From contig NZ_CP024920.1 of NCBI RefSeq assembly GCF_002795865.1, forward strand, positions 2,763,001-2,827,000: 64,000 nt of DNA, written 5' to 3'. Below the pieces are notes generated by a model. It did not search any database. It was not told where the DNA came from and worked only from the letters and a program-made list of their open reading frames with translations. The number at the start of each line of letters is the position of its first letter. Position 1 is the first letter of the stretch. The position numbers and the translations under genes were made by a program. Source of the DNA: Qipengyuania seohaensis. GTDB lineage: Bacteria; Pseudomonadota; Alphaproteobacteria; Sphingomonadales; Sphingomonadaceae. Below are positions 19,149-26,643 of this stretch, one piece after another.

Positions 19149-20347
19149 TGCGTGCGATACTTGCTTCGATGACGGCCTTGGCCGTGGCCGGATGTTCTGC
19201 AGCCTATTCGGGTCCGGTCGAGACGGCCGACGCCGCGCCTCCCGCCGTAAGCCAGAGCATGCCGGAGCAGATGGCGAGCATGGATCCGGGCGATTCGATC
19301 CTGTTCTGGAGCGATGAGCGCCGATCCGCTGCTTTCCGCGACATGGAATCCCTGTTCCCGGGCCTGGAAGTTGCGCCCGCCAATACCGTTCGCGCTTTCC
19401 CACGCGGACAAAGCCTCGATGCCGAAACCGTCGCCGCGATCCGCAGCTTCATGGCTGACACCCAGGCTGGCGGGGTAATGGTGCTCGAAGACGGGAAGGT
19501 CCGGTTCGAGGAATATGGCCTGGGCCTTGGCGCACAAGACCGCTGGACGAGCTTCTCCGTCGCCAAGAGCTTCACGTCCTCCTTGCTCGGCTCGGCAATC
19601 GAGGACGGTTTCATCGACAGTCTCGACACGCCAGTGACGTCGATCATTCCCGCTCTTGCCGGCACCGCTTACGATGGCGTCACGGTAGGCCAGATCGCCA
19701 CGATGACGTCGGGTGTGGCGTGGAACGAGGATTACACCGATCCGGACAGCGATGTTGCGAAGATGCTGGCCATCGCGCCGGTTGCAGGAGAATCGCAGGC
19801 AGTGACCTATGCCCGCACGCTGACGCGCGAGGCGCCGGCGGGTGAGAAATGGGTCTACAAGACGCTGGAGACCAATTTGCTCGGCCTCATCGTCGAGGAA
19901 GCGACCGGCAAGTCGCTCGCTGCCTATGCAGCGGAGAAGATCGTGGAGCCCGCAGGCTTCGAAGGAGGCCTGTTCTGGATGCAGGACCTCACCGGCGGCA
20001 ATATCGGCGGCTGTTGCCTCTCGCTGCGCCTTTCGGACTACGCTCGGTTCGGCCAGTTCGTGCTTGAAGGCGGGGATGGCGTCGTGCCCGAGGGCTGGTT
20101 TGCCGATTCAGGCGCGGCGCAGGTTTCCTTCGCCCCTAATGCGCCGGGCTTCGGATACGGTTACCAGTGGTGGTCCTACCCGCAGGGTGCCTACGGCGCG
20201 CAGGGCATTTTCGGCCAGGCGATTACCATCGTGCCGGAAAGCGATCTGGTGGTGGCCGTGGTCAGCAATTGGCCGACGGCCACGAGCAACGCCTACCGAG
20301 GCAAGTTCCGCGACCTCGTCTATGGCATTGCGGCACAGGCGGATTGA
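19145..20347 (+). CDS. serine hydrolase lipoprotein (beta-lactamase class C fold)
   Basis: A 400-residue protein with a lipoprotein signal (AVAGC lipobox, Cys near residue 17). The penicillin-binding/beta-lactamase domain has the SxxK motif in FSVAKSF and a downstream YKTLETN region in the place of YxN. Family members include esterases and 6-aminohexanoate-dimer hydrolase-like enzymes; true beta-lactamase activity is not implied. Its ATG overlaps the cfa stop, and a second ATG follows at 19148. Substrate unknown. Confidence 0.83.
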   Translation: MMRAILASMTALAVAGCSAAYSGPVETADAAPPAVSQSMPEQMASMDPGDSILFWSDERRSAAFRDMESLFPGLEVAPANTVRAFPRGQSLDAETVAAIRSFMADTQAGGVMVLEDGKVRFEEYGLGLGAQDRWTSFSVAKSFTSSLLGSAIEDGFIDSLDTPVTSIIPALAGTAYDGVTVGQIATMTSGVAWNEDYTDPDSDVAKMLAIAPVAGESQAVTYARTLTREAPAGEKWVYKTLETNLLGLIVEEATGKSLAAYAAEKIVEPAGFEGGLFWMQDLTGGNIGGCCLSLRLSDYARFGQFVLEGGDGVVPEGWFADSGAAQVSFAPNAPGFGYGYQWWSYPQGAYGAQGIFGQAITIVPESDLVVAVVSNWPTATSNAYRGKFRDLVYGIAAQAD

Positions 20348-20361
20348 GCCTCGAAACAAGT

Positions 20362-20393
20362 GGTGGCGGAGACCGATAGGGCGCACCGCCACC
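20362..20393. other. 8-bp perfect inverted repeat between convergent genes
   Basis: GGTGGCGG (20362-20369) pairs perfectly with CCGCCACC (20386-20393) around a 16-nt spacer, 14 nt after the serine hydrolase stop. It could form an RNA hairpin and help end transcription, but no T-run follows on either strand. Confidence 0.4.
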
Positions 20394-20476
20394 GACGACG
20401 AGATACCGGACGAAGGTTCAGGCCAGCGCCCAGCGGTCGCCGCCATTGCGTCGGCACTGTCGCCTGACTGGTTTGA

Positions 20477-20824
20477 TCAGTAGGGGCGGTAGACGCCTTC
20501 GCCGCTGTAACGGGCGAGGATGTTGTCGTGGACGATCGGCGAGAGAAGCTCGCTGAATGCGCACCCGACCATGCAGTTTTCCCACCAGACGACCTGGGCC
20601 TGCAACGATTCAAGGCCGGGCAGCGTGAGCCAGCACATCTGCCCTTCGTGCATCCGGTTGATGGCCGCTGCCGAGAAGCCGGAGATCGACAAATCGTGCA
20701 CCACCGTCTGGAAGGCGCGGCCACCGCTGGCACGCAGCTGGCCGGGGATGGTGAGCTTGGTACGCGGTGCGCACCGGTCTTCCTGCGCTGCTACCGAGTA
20801 GCGATCCTGGGTCTGGTAGGTCAT
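20477..20824 (-). CDS. PilZ domain protein
   Basis: A 115-residue single-domain protein. The cyclic-di-GMP-binding signature can be seen as R-x4-R-type residues near DRCAPR (residues 17-22) and DLSISGFS (about 44-51), matching the D/NxSxxG motif. Cyclic-di-GMP receptors often control motility, adhesion or polysaccharide output, which could link it to the surface polysaccharide locus 26 kb away, but this is inference. It is monocistronic and convergent with the serine hydrolase gene. Confidence 0.83.
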   Translation of the reverse strand: MTYQTQDRYSVAAQEDRCAPRTKLTIPGQLRASGGRAFQTVVHDLSISGFSAAAINRMHEGQMCWLTLPGLESLQAQVVWWENCMVGCAFSELLSPIVHDNILARYSGEGVYRPY

Positions 20825-20943
20825 GTCCGGTACCTTGCTGAGACTGAAATTTTGCGAAACTGCACGTCCGGGTAAAAACGCGCGCGATGTTTAGCGGAAT
20901 CTCTCTCAGGAGGATTACGGATTAGTCGAGGGATAGGGTTAAC

Positions 20944-21654
20944 CTAGCTTTCGATCCGCTCTCGGTGGCGGGTCTCGAAATCGTTAACAAGTAGCTCCAC
21001 GAGGCGTGCACCAACCGCTTGCGGAGGCTTGACCGTCTGCGGGTCCTCTCCCGGATAGGCCTTTGCGCGCATGGTGGTACGCGTTGCGCCGGGATCGATG
21101 ACAGCCACACGGACGCTGGAAATCTTTTCAACTTCTTGCGCATAGGATTCGAGCAGATTGTCGAATGCCGCTTTTGTGCTGCCGTAGGCGGACCAGTAGG
21201 CGCGCGGCGTTTCGCCGACGCTGCTGGTAAGGCCGATCACGTGGGCGGCATCGGCGCGCTTCAGGAGCGGGTCGAAATTGGCCAGCAGGGCCTGCGTTGC
21301 CAGGACATTGACCGTGACCGCCTGGCTCAATTGCTTGCCGTCGATCTGCGTAACCGGTGTGAGGGCGGGGAGGTAGGCCGCTGAAATGACGAGGATATCG
21401 AGCTTATCCCACCGACCTGAAATCGCGGTCGCCAAGCGGGCGATGCCGTCGCTTTCGGCCAAATCGACCGGCGCGATGGTCGATGCCCCGCCGACGGTGT
21501 GAATCTGGTCTTCGACCTGTTCCAGCGCCCGGACGTCCCGGCCGGTAAGGACTACGTGCGCACCCGCTTCCGCGAGAGCGACAGCCGTTGCGGCGCCGAT
21601 ACCCTTGCTCGCACCCGTCACCAGGGCGAGCTTCCCATCGAGTGGCTTCGTCAT
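20944..21654 (-). CDS. SDR family NAD(P)-dependent oxidoreductase
   Basis: A 236-residue short-chain dehydrogenase with cofactor motif TGASKGIG at about residues 14-21 and a catalytic YGSTK Tyr-Lys pair. The NNAG motif, whose first Asn normally stabilises the fold and takes part in catalysis, reads ISAAYL here. This is an unusual substitution, so activity may be altered. It begins 1 nt after the purF stop, so the two are in one transcript and probably coupled. Substrate unknown. Confidence 0.85.
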   Translation of the reverse strand: MTKPLDGKLALVTGASKGIGAATAVALAEAGAHVVLTGRDVRALEQVEDQIHTVGGASTIAPVDLAESDGIARLATAISGRWDKLDILVISAAYLPALTPVTQIDGKQLSQAVTVNVLATQALLANFDPLLKRADAAHVIGLTSSVGETPRAYWSAYGSTKAAFDNLLESYAQEVEKISSVRVAVIDPGATRTTMRAKAYPGEDPQTVKPPQAVGARLVELLVNDFETRHRERIES

Positions 21655-21655
21655 G

Positions 21656-23137
21656 TCAGGCGACCTTGTTTACCGGAAATGCGAGCTGCTTCTGCTTGTC
21701 GTCACGCCGGTTGAGATCGGTCAGCGAGGTGGGGTAGTCACCGGTGAAGCAGGCGTCGCAGAATTGGGGACACTCTTTCACGCGCGGCTTTTCGCCCACG
21801 GCGCGATAGAGGCCGTCGATCGAAACGAACGCAAGACTGTCCGCCTTGATGAATTCGCGCATCGGTTCGACATCCATGCGTGCGGCCAGCAGCTTGGAGC
21901 GTTCGGGCGTGTCGACGCCGTAATAGCAACTGTGTGCCGTAGGCGGGCTGGCCACACGGAAATGGACTTCCTTGGCACCCGCATCGCGCATCATCTCGAC
22001 GATCTGCATCGAGGTGGTGCCGCGCACGATAGAATCGTCGATCAGGACGATACGCTTGCCCGCCACCAGCATCCGGTTCGCGTTGTGCTTGCGCTTTACC
22101 CCCGCATGGCGCGCGCCGTCGGAAGGCTGGATGAAGGTCCGGCCGACATAGTGCGAGCGGATGATGCCGAGTTCGAAGGGAATGCCCGCTTCCTGCGCAT
22201 ATCCGATGGCGGCCGGCACGCCGCTGTCCGGAACGGGGACGACGAGATCTGCCTCGACCGGCTTTTCCTTGGCGAGTTCCGCGCCGATGGCCTTGCGCGC
22301 TTCGTAGACGCTGCGGCCTGCGAAGAAGCTGTCGGGACGGCTGAAATAGACGTGCTCGAAAATGCAGGGGCGCGGCTTGTGCGTGCCGAAGGGGTGAAGC
22401 GAATCCACATTGCCGTCGTAATCGACCTTGATCAGTTCGCCCGGTTCGACTTCTCGAACCATCTCTGCGCCGACCACGTCGAAGGCGACACTTTCGCTGG
22501 CAAAGGCAATGGCATCGCCGATCCGGCCCATGACGAGCGGGCGAATGCCGAGCGGGTCGCGGCAGGCGATCATGCCTTCCGGCGTCATCACGATGAGCGC
22601 GTAGGCACCTTCGAGCAATCTTAGCGCATCGACCAGTCGATCGACGATCGTGGGATAGCGGCTCGTCGCGACGAGATGGATGATGACTTCGGTGTCGGAG
22701 GTCGACTGGAAGATCGCCCCGCGTTGTACGAGTTCCTCGCGCAGCGTTCCGGCGTTGGAGATATTGCCGTTGTGAGCGACGGCGAAACCGCCGCTTGCGA
22801 GGTCGGCATAGAGTGGTTGCACATTGCGCAGGCCTGCGCCGCCCGTCGTCGAATAGCGCACATGACCGGCGGCCATGTGACCCGGCAGTTCCGCGATCGC
22901 TTCAGCGGAGGAGAAATTTTCGGCGACGTGTCCAAGGCCTCGGCGGGCGCGGAATTCAGCGCCGTCCCAAGCGACGATCCCGGCGGCTTCCTGGCCGCGA
23001 TGCTGAAGTGCGTGGAGCCCGAGGGCGGTGGCCGCAGAGGCGTCAGCGGCGTTGATAACGCCGAACACGCCGCATTCCTCACGAAGCTTGTCGCCATCCT
23101 CGTCGAGGAAGGGGTGGGTGCAATTCCCGAGGGACAT
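21656..23137 (-). CDS. purF: amidophosphoribosyltransferase
   Basis: A 493-residue enzyme that catalyses the first step of purine synthesis: glutamine and PRPP give phosphoribosylamine. A short propeptide precedes the nucleophile Cys22 (EECGVFGV), typical of the cleaved class. The glutaminase domain is followed by the PRPP motif VLIDDSIVRGTTS. Cysteines in the C-terminal half (KECPQFCDACF) may hold a 4Fe-4S cluster as in Bacillus PurF. A GTG two codons upstream (23143) is an alternative start. The gene is divergent from lolC. Confidence 0.96.
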   Translation of the reverse strand: MSLGNCTHPFLDEDGDKLREECGVFGVINAADASAATALGLHALQHRGQEAAGIVAWDGAEFRARRGLGHVAENFSSAEAIAELPGHMAAGHVRYSTTGGAGLRNVQPLYADLASGGFAVAHNGNISNAGTLREELVQRGAIFQSTSDTEVIIHLVATSRYPTIVDRLVDALRLLEGAYALIVMTPEGMIACRDPLGIRPLVMGRIGDAIAFASESVAFDVVGAEMVREVEPGELIKVDYDGNVDSLHPFGTHKPRPCIFEHVYFSRPDSFFAGRSVYEARKAIGAELAKEKPVEADLVVPVPDSGVPAAIGYAQEAGIPFELGIIRSHYVGRTFIQPSDGARHAGVKRKHNANRMLVAGKRIVLIDDSIVRGTTSMQIVEMMRDAGAKEVHFRVASPPTAHSCYYGVDTPERSKLLAARMDVEPMREFIKADSLAFVSIDGLYRAVGEKPRVKECPQFCDACFTGDYPTSLTDLNRRDDKQKQLAFPVNKVA

Positions 23138-23250
23138 ATTCACTGGGTGCCGTCCGCGCTGCCAACCGATGGCGGTCCAATGGCGATGTTACGGTCCGAT
23201 TACAAGGGTATTGCGCAGGAGAATGGTGGACCAAACGGTGCAATTCATTG

Positions 23251-23287
23251 CGTGGCCAGATTTGTCTGCCTAAACGCTCTGGCCACG
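23251..23287. promoter_or_regulatory. 10-bp perfect inverted repeat upstream of the lolC-type gene
   Basis: CGTGGCCAGA (23251-23260) and TCTGGCCACG (23278-23287) are perfect inverted copies separated by 17 nt. They end 23 nt before the TTG start of the LolC/E gene, in the gap divergent from purF. An operator or a leader-RNA hairpin near the ribosome site are both possible. No known regulator motif is recognised. Confidence 0.5.
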
Positions 23288-23310
23288 GACAACGACAGAC
23301 AAGAGCCGCC

Positions 23311-24552
23311 TTGATCCTTTCTCCATTCGAACGTGCCATCGCCAAACGCTACCTGCTTCCGGGCAGGAGCGAGGCATTCATCGCGCTTGTCGCAGGCATC
23401 TCCATCACCGTGGTCATGCTCTCCGTGGCCATGCTGGTCATCGTGATGAGCGTCATGAACGGTTTTCGCGCCGAACTTCTGGACAAGATCGTGGGCCTGA
23501 ACGGTCATGCGATCGTGCAGGCATATGGCGGAAAGCTGGATGACTGGGAAAACGTGCTTCAGGAAGTCCGCGAAACTCCCGGCGTCGTCGAAGCATCGCC
23601 CCTGATCGAACAGCCGCTGCTGGTGACCTTCAACGGCCGCGCGAAGGCGATCCTCTTGCGAGGCAACACGCTGGAAGATTTGCGGGAGCTGGGACAGAAG
23701 ACGATCAGCGGCAATATGGACGCCTTGCAGCCGGGCGCAGGCAAGGTCGCCATCGGCGTACGGCTTGCGGAAGATATCGGCGCGCGGGTGGGCGATACCA
23801 TCACGGTGATCAACCCGCAGGGACGCTCGACCCCGTTCGGCACGGTCCCGCGCCAGGTGGGTTACGAGGTATCCGCGATCTTCGAAATCGGCGTCTACGA
23901 CTATGACGGCGCCTTCGTGGTCATGCCGATGCAGGATGCGCAAACGCTCCTCCTTATCGGCGATACCGTCGGCATGATCGAAGTGAAGGTTACGGACCCG
24001 GACGAGGTCGAGAACATCCTCGAACCGGTCCAGATGCAGCTTGCGGGCAGGGCAGTCGTCCAGGACTGGAAAACCATCAATTCCACGCTGTTCGAGGCGC
24101 TTCAGGTCGAACGGGCAGCGATGGCTTTCGCATTGAGTTTCATGGTCTTGGTCGCGGCATTCAACATTCTATCGAGCCTGGTGATGCTGGTCCGCGCGAA
24201 AACGCGAGACATCGCGATCATGCGCACGATGGGCGCTACGCGCCGTAGCCTGACCAAGATTTTCGTTACCACTGGCTTCACGGTCGGCGCGCTCGGCACG
24301 ATAGCGGGCTTGCTGCTCGGTGCCCTGGTGCTGGCTTTCCGCGAGCAGATCGTGAAGGGGATCGGATGGCTGACGGGCGCAGACCTGTGGGACCCGCAGG
24401 TACGCTTCCTCAGCACGATCCCGGCGAAGGTCGATCCGGTCGAGATCGCGATGATCGTCGGTCTGGCGCTCGTAATGAGCTTCCTCGCCACTCTCTATCC
24501 CGCGCTCAAGGCGGCGAGCACGGATCCGGTACAGGTACTTCGCTATGAGTAA
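23311..24552 (+). CDS. lolC: lipoprotein-releasing ABC transporter permease (LolC/E family)
   Basis: A 413-residue inner-membrane permease of the LolCDE complex, which extracts lipoproteins from the inner membrane for transfer to LolA. The N-terminal stretch ([14 protein letters not shown], then a membrane helix with [14 protein letters not shown]) is characteristic. A large periplasmic domain and three C-terminal membrane helices follow, including a [11 protein letters not shown] loop and an end [20 protein letters not shown] single permease with LolD suggests a LolF-type homodimer. The TTG start at 23311 fits family N-termini; the frame is open to 23248. It overlaps lolD by 8 nt. Confidence 0.9.
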   Translation: MILSPFERAIAKRYLLPGRSEAFIALVAGISITVVMLSVAMLVIVMSVMNGFRAELLDKIVGLNGHAIVQAYGGKLDDWENVLQEVRETPGVVEASPLIEQPLLVTFNGRAKAILLRGNTLEDLRELGQKTISGNMDALQPGAGKVAIGVRLAEDIGARVGDTITVINPQGRSTPFGTVPRQVGYEVSAIFEIGVYDYDGAFVVMPMQDAQTLLLIGDTVGMIEVKVTDPDEVENILEPVQMQLAGRAVVQDWKTINSTLFEALQVERAAMAFALSFMVLVAAFNILSSLVMLVRAKTRDIAIMRTMGATRRSLTKIFVTTGFTVGALGTIAGLLLGALVLAFREQIVKGIGWLTGADLWDPQVRFLSTIPAKVDPVEIAMIVGLALVMSFLATLYPALKAASTDPVQVLRYE

Positions 24553-25219
24553 TCCCGTCGTCGAACTCAAAGGCCTGACCCGCAGTTTCGAGCAGGGCGG
24601 AGAACGGATCGACGTGCTTCGCGGCGTCGACCTCAAGATCATGCCGGGTGAAATCGTCGCTCTGCTCGGACCTTCGGGCTCGGGCAAATCGACCCTATTG
24701 CAAGCCGTCGGCCTGCTCGAAGGCGGTTTCGGGGGCGAAATCGTGCTCGCCGGCAACTCGGCGGAGAAATCCGATGCCAATGCGCGGACGACCTTGCGCC
24801 GCGATCACCTCGGCTTCGTCTACCAGTTCCATCATCTCCTGCCGGACTTCGATGCTCGCGAAAACGTGGTTCTCCCGCAGCTGGTGGCAGGGCGACCGCG
24901 CGTTGAGGCGGAAGAACGGGCCGATCAGTTGCTGACTGCGCTGGGTCTCGGCCACCGCCTCACCCATCGACCGAGCCAGCTTTCCGGAGGCGAACAGCAG
25001 CGCGTTGCGGTCGCACGCGGTCTCGCCAACCGTCCCGCTCTCGTTCTGGCAGACGAACCTACCGGCAATCTCGACGAGGCGACCTCCGACAAGGTGCTGG
25101 AGCAGTTCCTGCAACTGGTGCGGGGGGAAGGCAGTGCCGCGCTGGTCGCCACACATAACGAACGCCTGGCACAGCGGATGGACCGCGTCGTCAGGCTGCA
25201 CGAGGGCGTGCTGGGTTGA
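24545..25219 (+). CDS. lolD: lipoprotein-releasing ABC transporter ATP-binding protein
   Basis: A 224-residue ATPase that drives LolCDE. Walker A is GPSGSGKST, the ABC signature [14 protein letters not shown], Walker [13 protein letters not shown], and the switch His lies in VATHN. The family is MacB/LolD-like. Assignment to LolD rests on its 8-nt overlap with the LolC/E permease gene. Confidence 0.93.
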   Translation: MSNPVVELKGLTRSFEQGGERIDVLRGVDLKIMPGEIVALLGPSGSGKSTLLQAVGLLEGGFGGEIVLAGNSAEKSDANARTTLRRDHLGFVYQFHHLLPDFDARENVVLPQLVAGRPRVEAEERADQLLTALGLGHRLTHRPSQLSGGEQQRVAVARGLANRPALVLADEPTGNLDEATSDKVLEQFLQLVRGEGSAALVATHNERLAQRMDRVVRLHEGVLG

Positions 25220-25266
25220 CGGACCCGAAGGTCTTCTTGCTCGTTGATCGGGAAAGGAGACAATCG

Positions 25267-25545
25267 ATGACCGACCACCCCAGCACCTTCAAGGCAGACG
25301 ACACGCATACACCCGGCATCCAGTGGGATGACAGGGCTTCCCTGCATCGCACGGGCGATGGTGACGGCGTGCTCGACGCAGCGAAAGGCTTGCGCTCCGG
25401 CACGTTCGCCGACCTCGTGAAGCACATGATGCTGCTGCCTGAGGAAGAGCGGTCCGGCTATTACATCGAGAAGGCCGGTGACCGCGAATATCACGCCGCA
25501 GAGGTAGCCGAACTCTCGAAGCATCCGGATTATCCGCGCTCGTGA
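25267..25545 (+). CDS. small uncharacterised hydrophilic protein
   Basis: A 92-residue soluble protein without a recognised domain. It has a polar N-terminus and a mixed helical C-terminal half (FADLVKHMMLLPEEERSGYYI). The ATG at 25267 is preceded by AAGGAG, a strong ribosome site, which supports a real gene. It lies 47 nt downstream of lolD on the same strand. Function unknown. Confidence 0.65.
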   Translation: MTDHPSTFKADDTHTPGIQWDDRASLHRTGDGDGVLDAAKGLRSGTFADLVKHMMLLPEEERSGYYIEKAGDREYHAAEVAELSKHPDYPRS

Positions 25546-25561
25546 GGGATTTGCGGGCGCT

Positions 25562-25732
25562 TTGGTAGAAACGGGCAAGGTCGCCCACGGCAACTCGCAA
25601 CTTGTGCCAACGACCTACTCCGTGCAAGGCGACGGTTCGGTCCGCCAGTATGGACAAGCCAGTGTCGATCACCGACAGACGTGGACCGACAGTTTCGACC
25701 TCATCTACCGCCGCAAGGACGCATCCGAATGA
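25562..25732 (+). pseudogene. probable remnant: C-terminal fragment of a larger protein
   Basis: An open frame of 56 codons from a TTG runs to a TGA that overlaps the glutathione peroxidase ATG. It includes LVPTTYSVQGDGSVRQYGQ and ends TWTDSFDLIYRRKDASE. This resembles the last strands of a larger lipocalin-like or DUF1579-like domain; the match is from memory of the pattern, not from a search. No ribosome site precedes the TTG, and the upstream part of the frame lies within the preceding gene and shows no family sequence. A short real gene coupled to the peroxidase is the alternative. Confidence 0.4.
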
Positions 25733-26208
25733 CGACCATCGCCGATTTTACCGTAGCCAACAACAAGGGCGAGGAAGTCGATCTGTCGGACAAGCTCGGC
25801 AAGGTTCTCCTCGTGGTGAACACGGCCAGCAAGTGCGGCTTCACGCCCCAGTACGACGGGCTGGAAAAGCTGTTCCAGGAATACTCCGACAAGGGGTTCG
25901 AGGTGATGGCCTTTCCCTGCAACCAGTTCGGCAACCAGGAGCCCGGCGACGCGGAAGAGATCGAGCAGTTCTGCAAGGTCAACTTCGGCCTCACATTTCC
26001 GCTGATGGCCAAGGTCGACGTCAATGGCGAAGACGCGAGCCCGCTGTTCGACTGGATGAAGGCCGAAAAGCCGGGCCTCATGGGTTCGCGGTCCATCAAG
26101 TGGAACTTCACCAAGTTCCTGATCGATCGCGATGGCAAGGTGGTGAAGCGGTACGGTCCCAACGATGCGCCCAAGTCCATTGCCAACGATATCGAGAAGC
26201 TCCTGTAA
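25729..26208 (+). CDS. glutathione peroxidase family thiol peroxidase
   Basis: A 159-residue peroxidase of the glutathione peroxidase family that reduces hydroperoxides with glutathione or, more often in bacteria, thioredoxin. The peroxidatic Cys36 is in NTASKCGFT; the Gln of the catalytic set is in FPCNQFGNQEPG, and WNFTKFL carries the conserved Trp and Asn. It has cysteine, not selenocysteine. The ATG at 25729 overlaps the stop of the preceding fragment; a longer frame from 25681 has no family sequence. Confidence 0.93.
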   Translation: MTTIADFTVANNKGEEVDLSDKLGKVLLVVNTASKCGFTPQYDGLEKLFQEYSDKGFEVMAFPCNQFGNQEPGDAEEIEQFCKVNFGLTFPLMAKVDVNGEDASPLFDWMKAEKPGLMGSRSIKWNFTKFLIDRDGKVVKRYGPNDAPKSIANDIEKLL

Positions 26209-26239
26209 CCGGACGCCGATCACGAGCGAAGGATAGGCC

Positions 26240-26569
26240 ATGCTTGCCGATATCAATCAGTGGTTTCTGTCGCTTGGCGCCGAATATGGCGTCAATCCGT
26301 ACATTTTCGGCGCCATTTACGTAGGCGCGATCCCTTTCTTCCTCGCCTCGATGGCGTGGCTCGTGAAGCGTGCGCGGGCGAAGCGATCGACGGTCCTGCC
26401 CACGCTGTGTGCAGGGTTCTGCTTCGTGTCGGCCTATCTCTATCTCGCCATCGCGGGCCGCAATATTCCTGTCTGGGTGTGGATCTTCCTCGGTGTGCTG
26501 GTCGCCTATGGCGCGTGGTCGACCATTCGCGACGCACGGCGCAAGATCGCGGCGGTGAGGGACGACTGA
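26240..26569 (+). CDS. small membrane protein of unknown function
   Basis: A 109-residue protein with three hydrophobic segments (about residues 21-41, 51-68 and 74-91) and positively charged loops (VKRARAKRS, RDARRK) that suggest the inside positions. It has an AAGGA ribosome site and follows the peroxidase gene after 31 nt. No family recognised. Confidence 0.68.
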   Translation: MLADINQWFLSLGAEYGVNPYIFGAIYVGAIPFFLASMAWLVKRARAKRSTVLPTLCAGFCFVSAYLYLAIAGRNIPVWVWIFLGVLVAYGAWSTIRDARRKIAAVRDD

Positions 26570-26571
26570 TC

Positions 26572-26592
26572 TTCTCCACCGTCTGTGGAGAA
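26572..26592 (+). other. stem-loop between a small membrane protein gene and dnaE
   Basis: TTCTCCAC (26572-26579) and GTGGAGAA (26585-26592) form a perfect 8-bp stem with a 5-nt loop, 2 nt after the upstream stop codon. The following bases are TAAGAC, not a T-run, so it is at best a weak terminator or an mRNA end protector. Confidence 0.45.
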
Positions 26593-26643
26593 TAAGACAT
26601 CCCGCGCTCTTCCGAATTGGTGGGAAATCACTAATTTGGGGCG

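Noticed and set aside
19145-20347. Class C beta-lactamase with resistance role, linked to the BlaI operon
   Set aside because: Only the general serine-hydrolase fold is supported; it is 16 kb away, is a lipoprotein, and overlaps a lipid methyltransferase gene.
23150-23310. Purine riboswitch before purF
   Set aside because: The only strong structure in the gap is the 10-bp dyad nearer to lolC; no purine-riboswitch-like three-way junction pattern was recognised.
26610-26643. Repeated TGGG-like triplets and AATT boxes before dnaE as an MraZ-type or other known operator
   Set aside because: Spacing does not match MraZ boxes and no cell-division genes are near; only a loose imperfect dyad remains.
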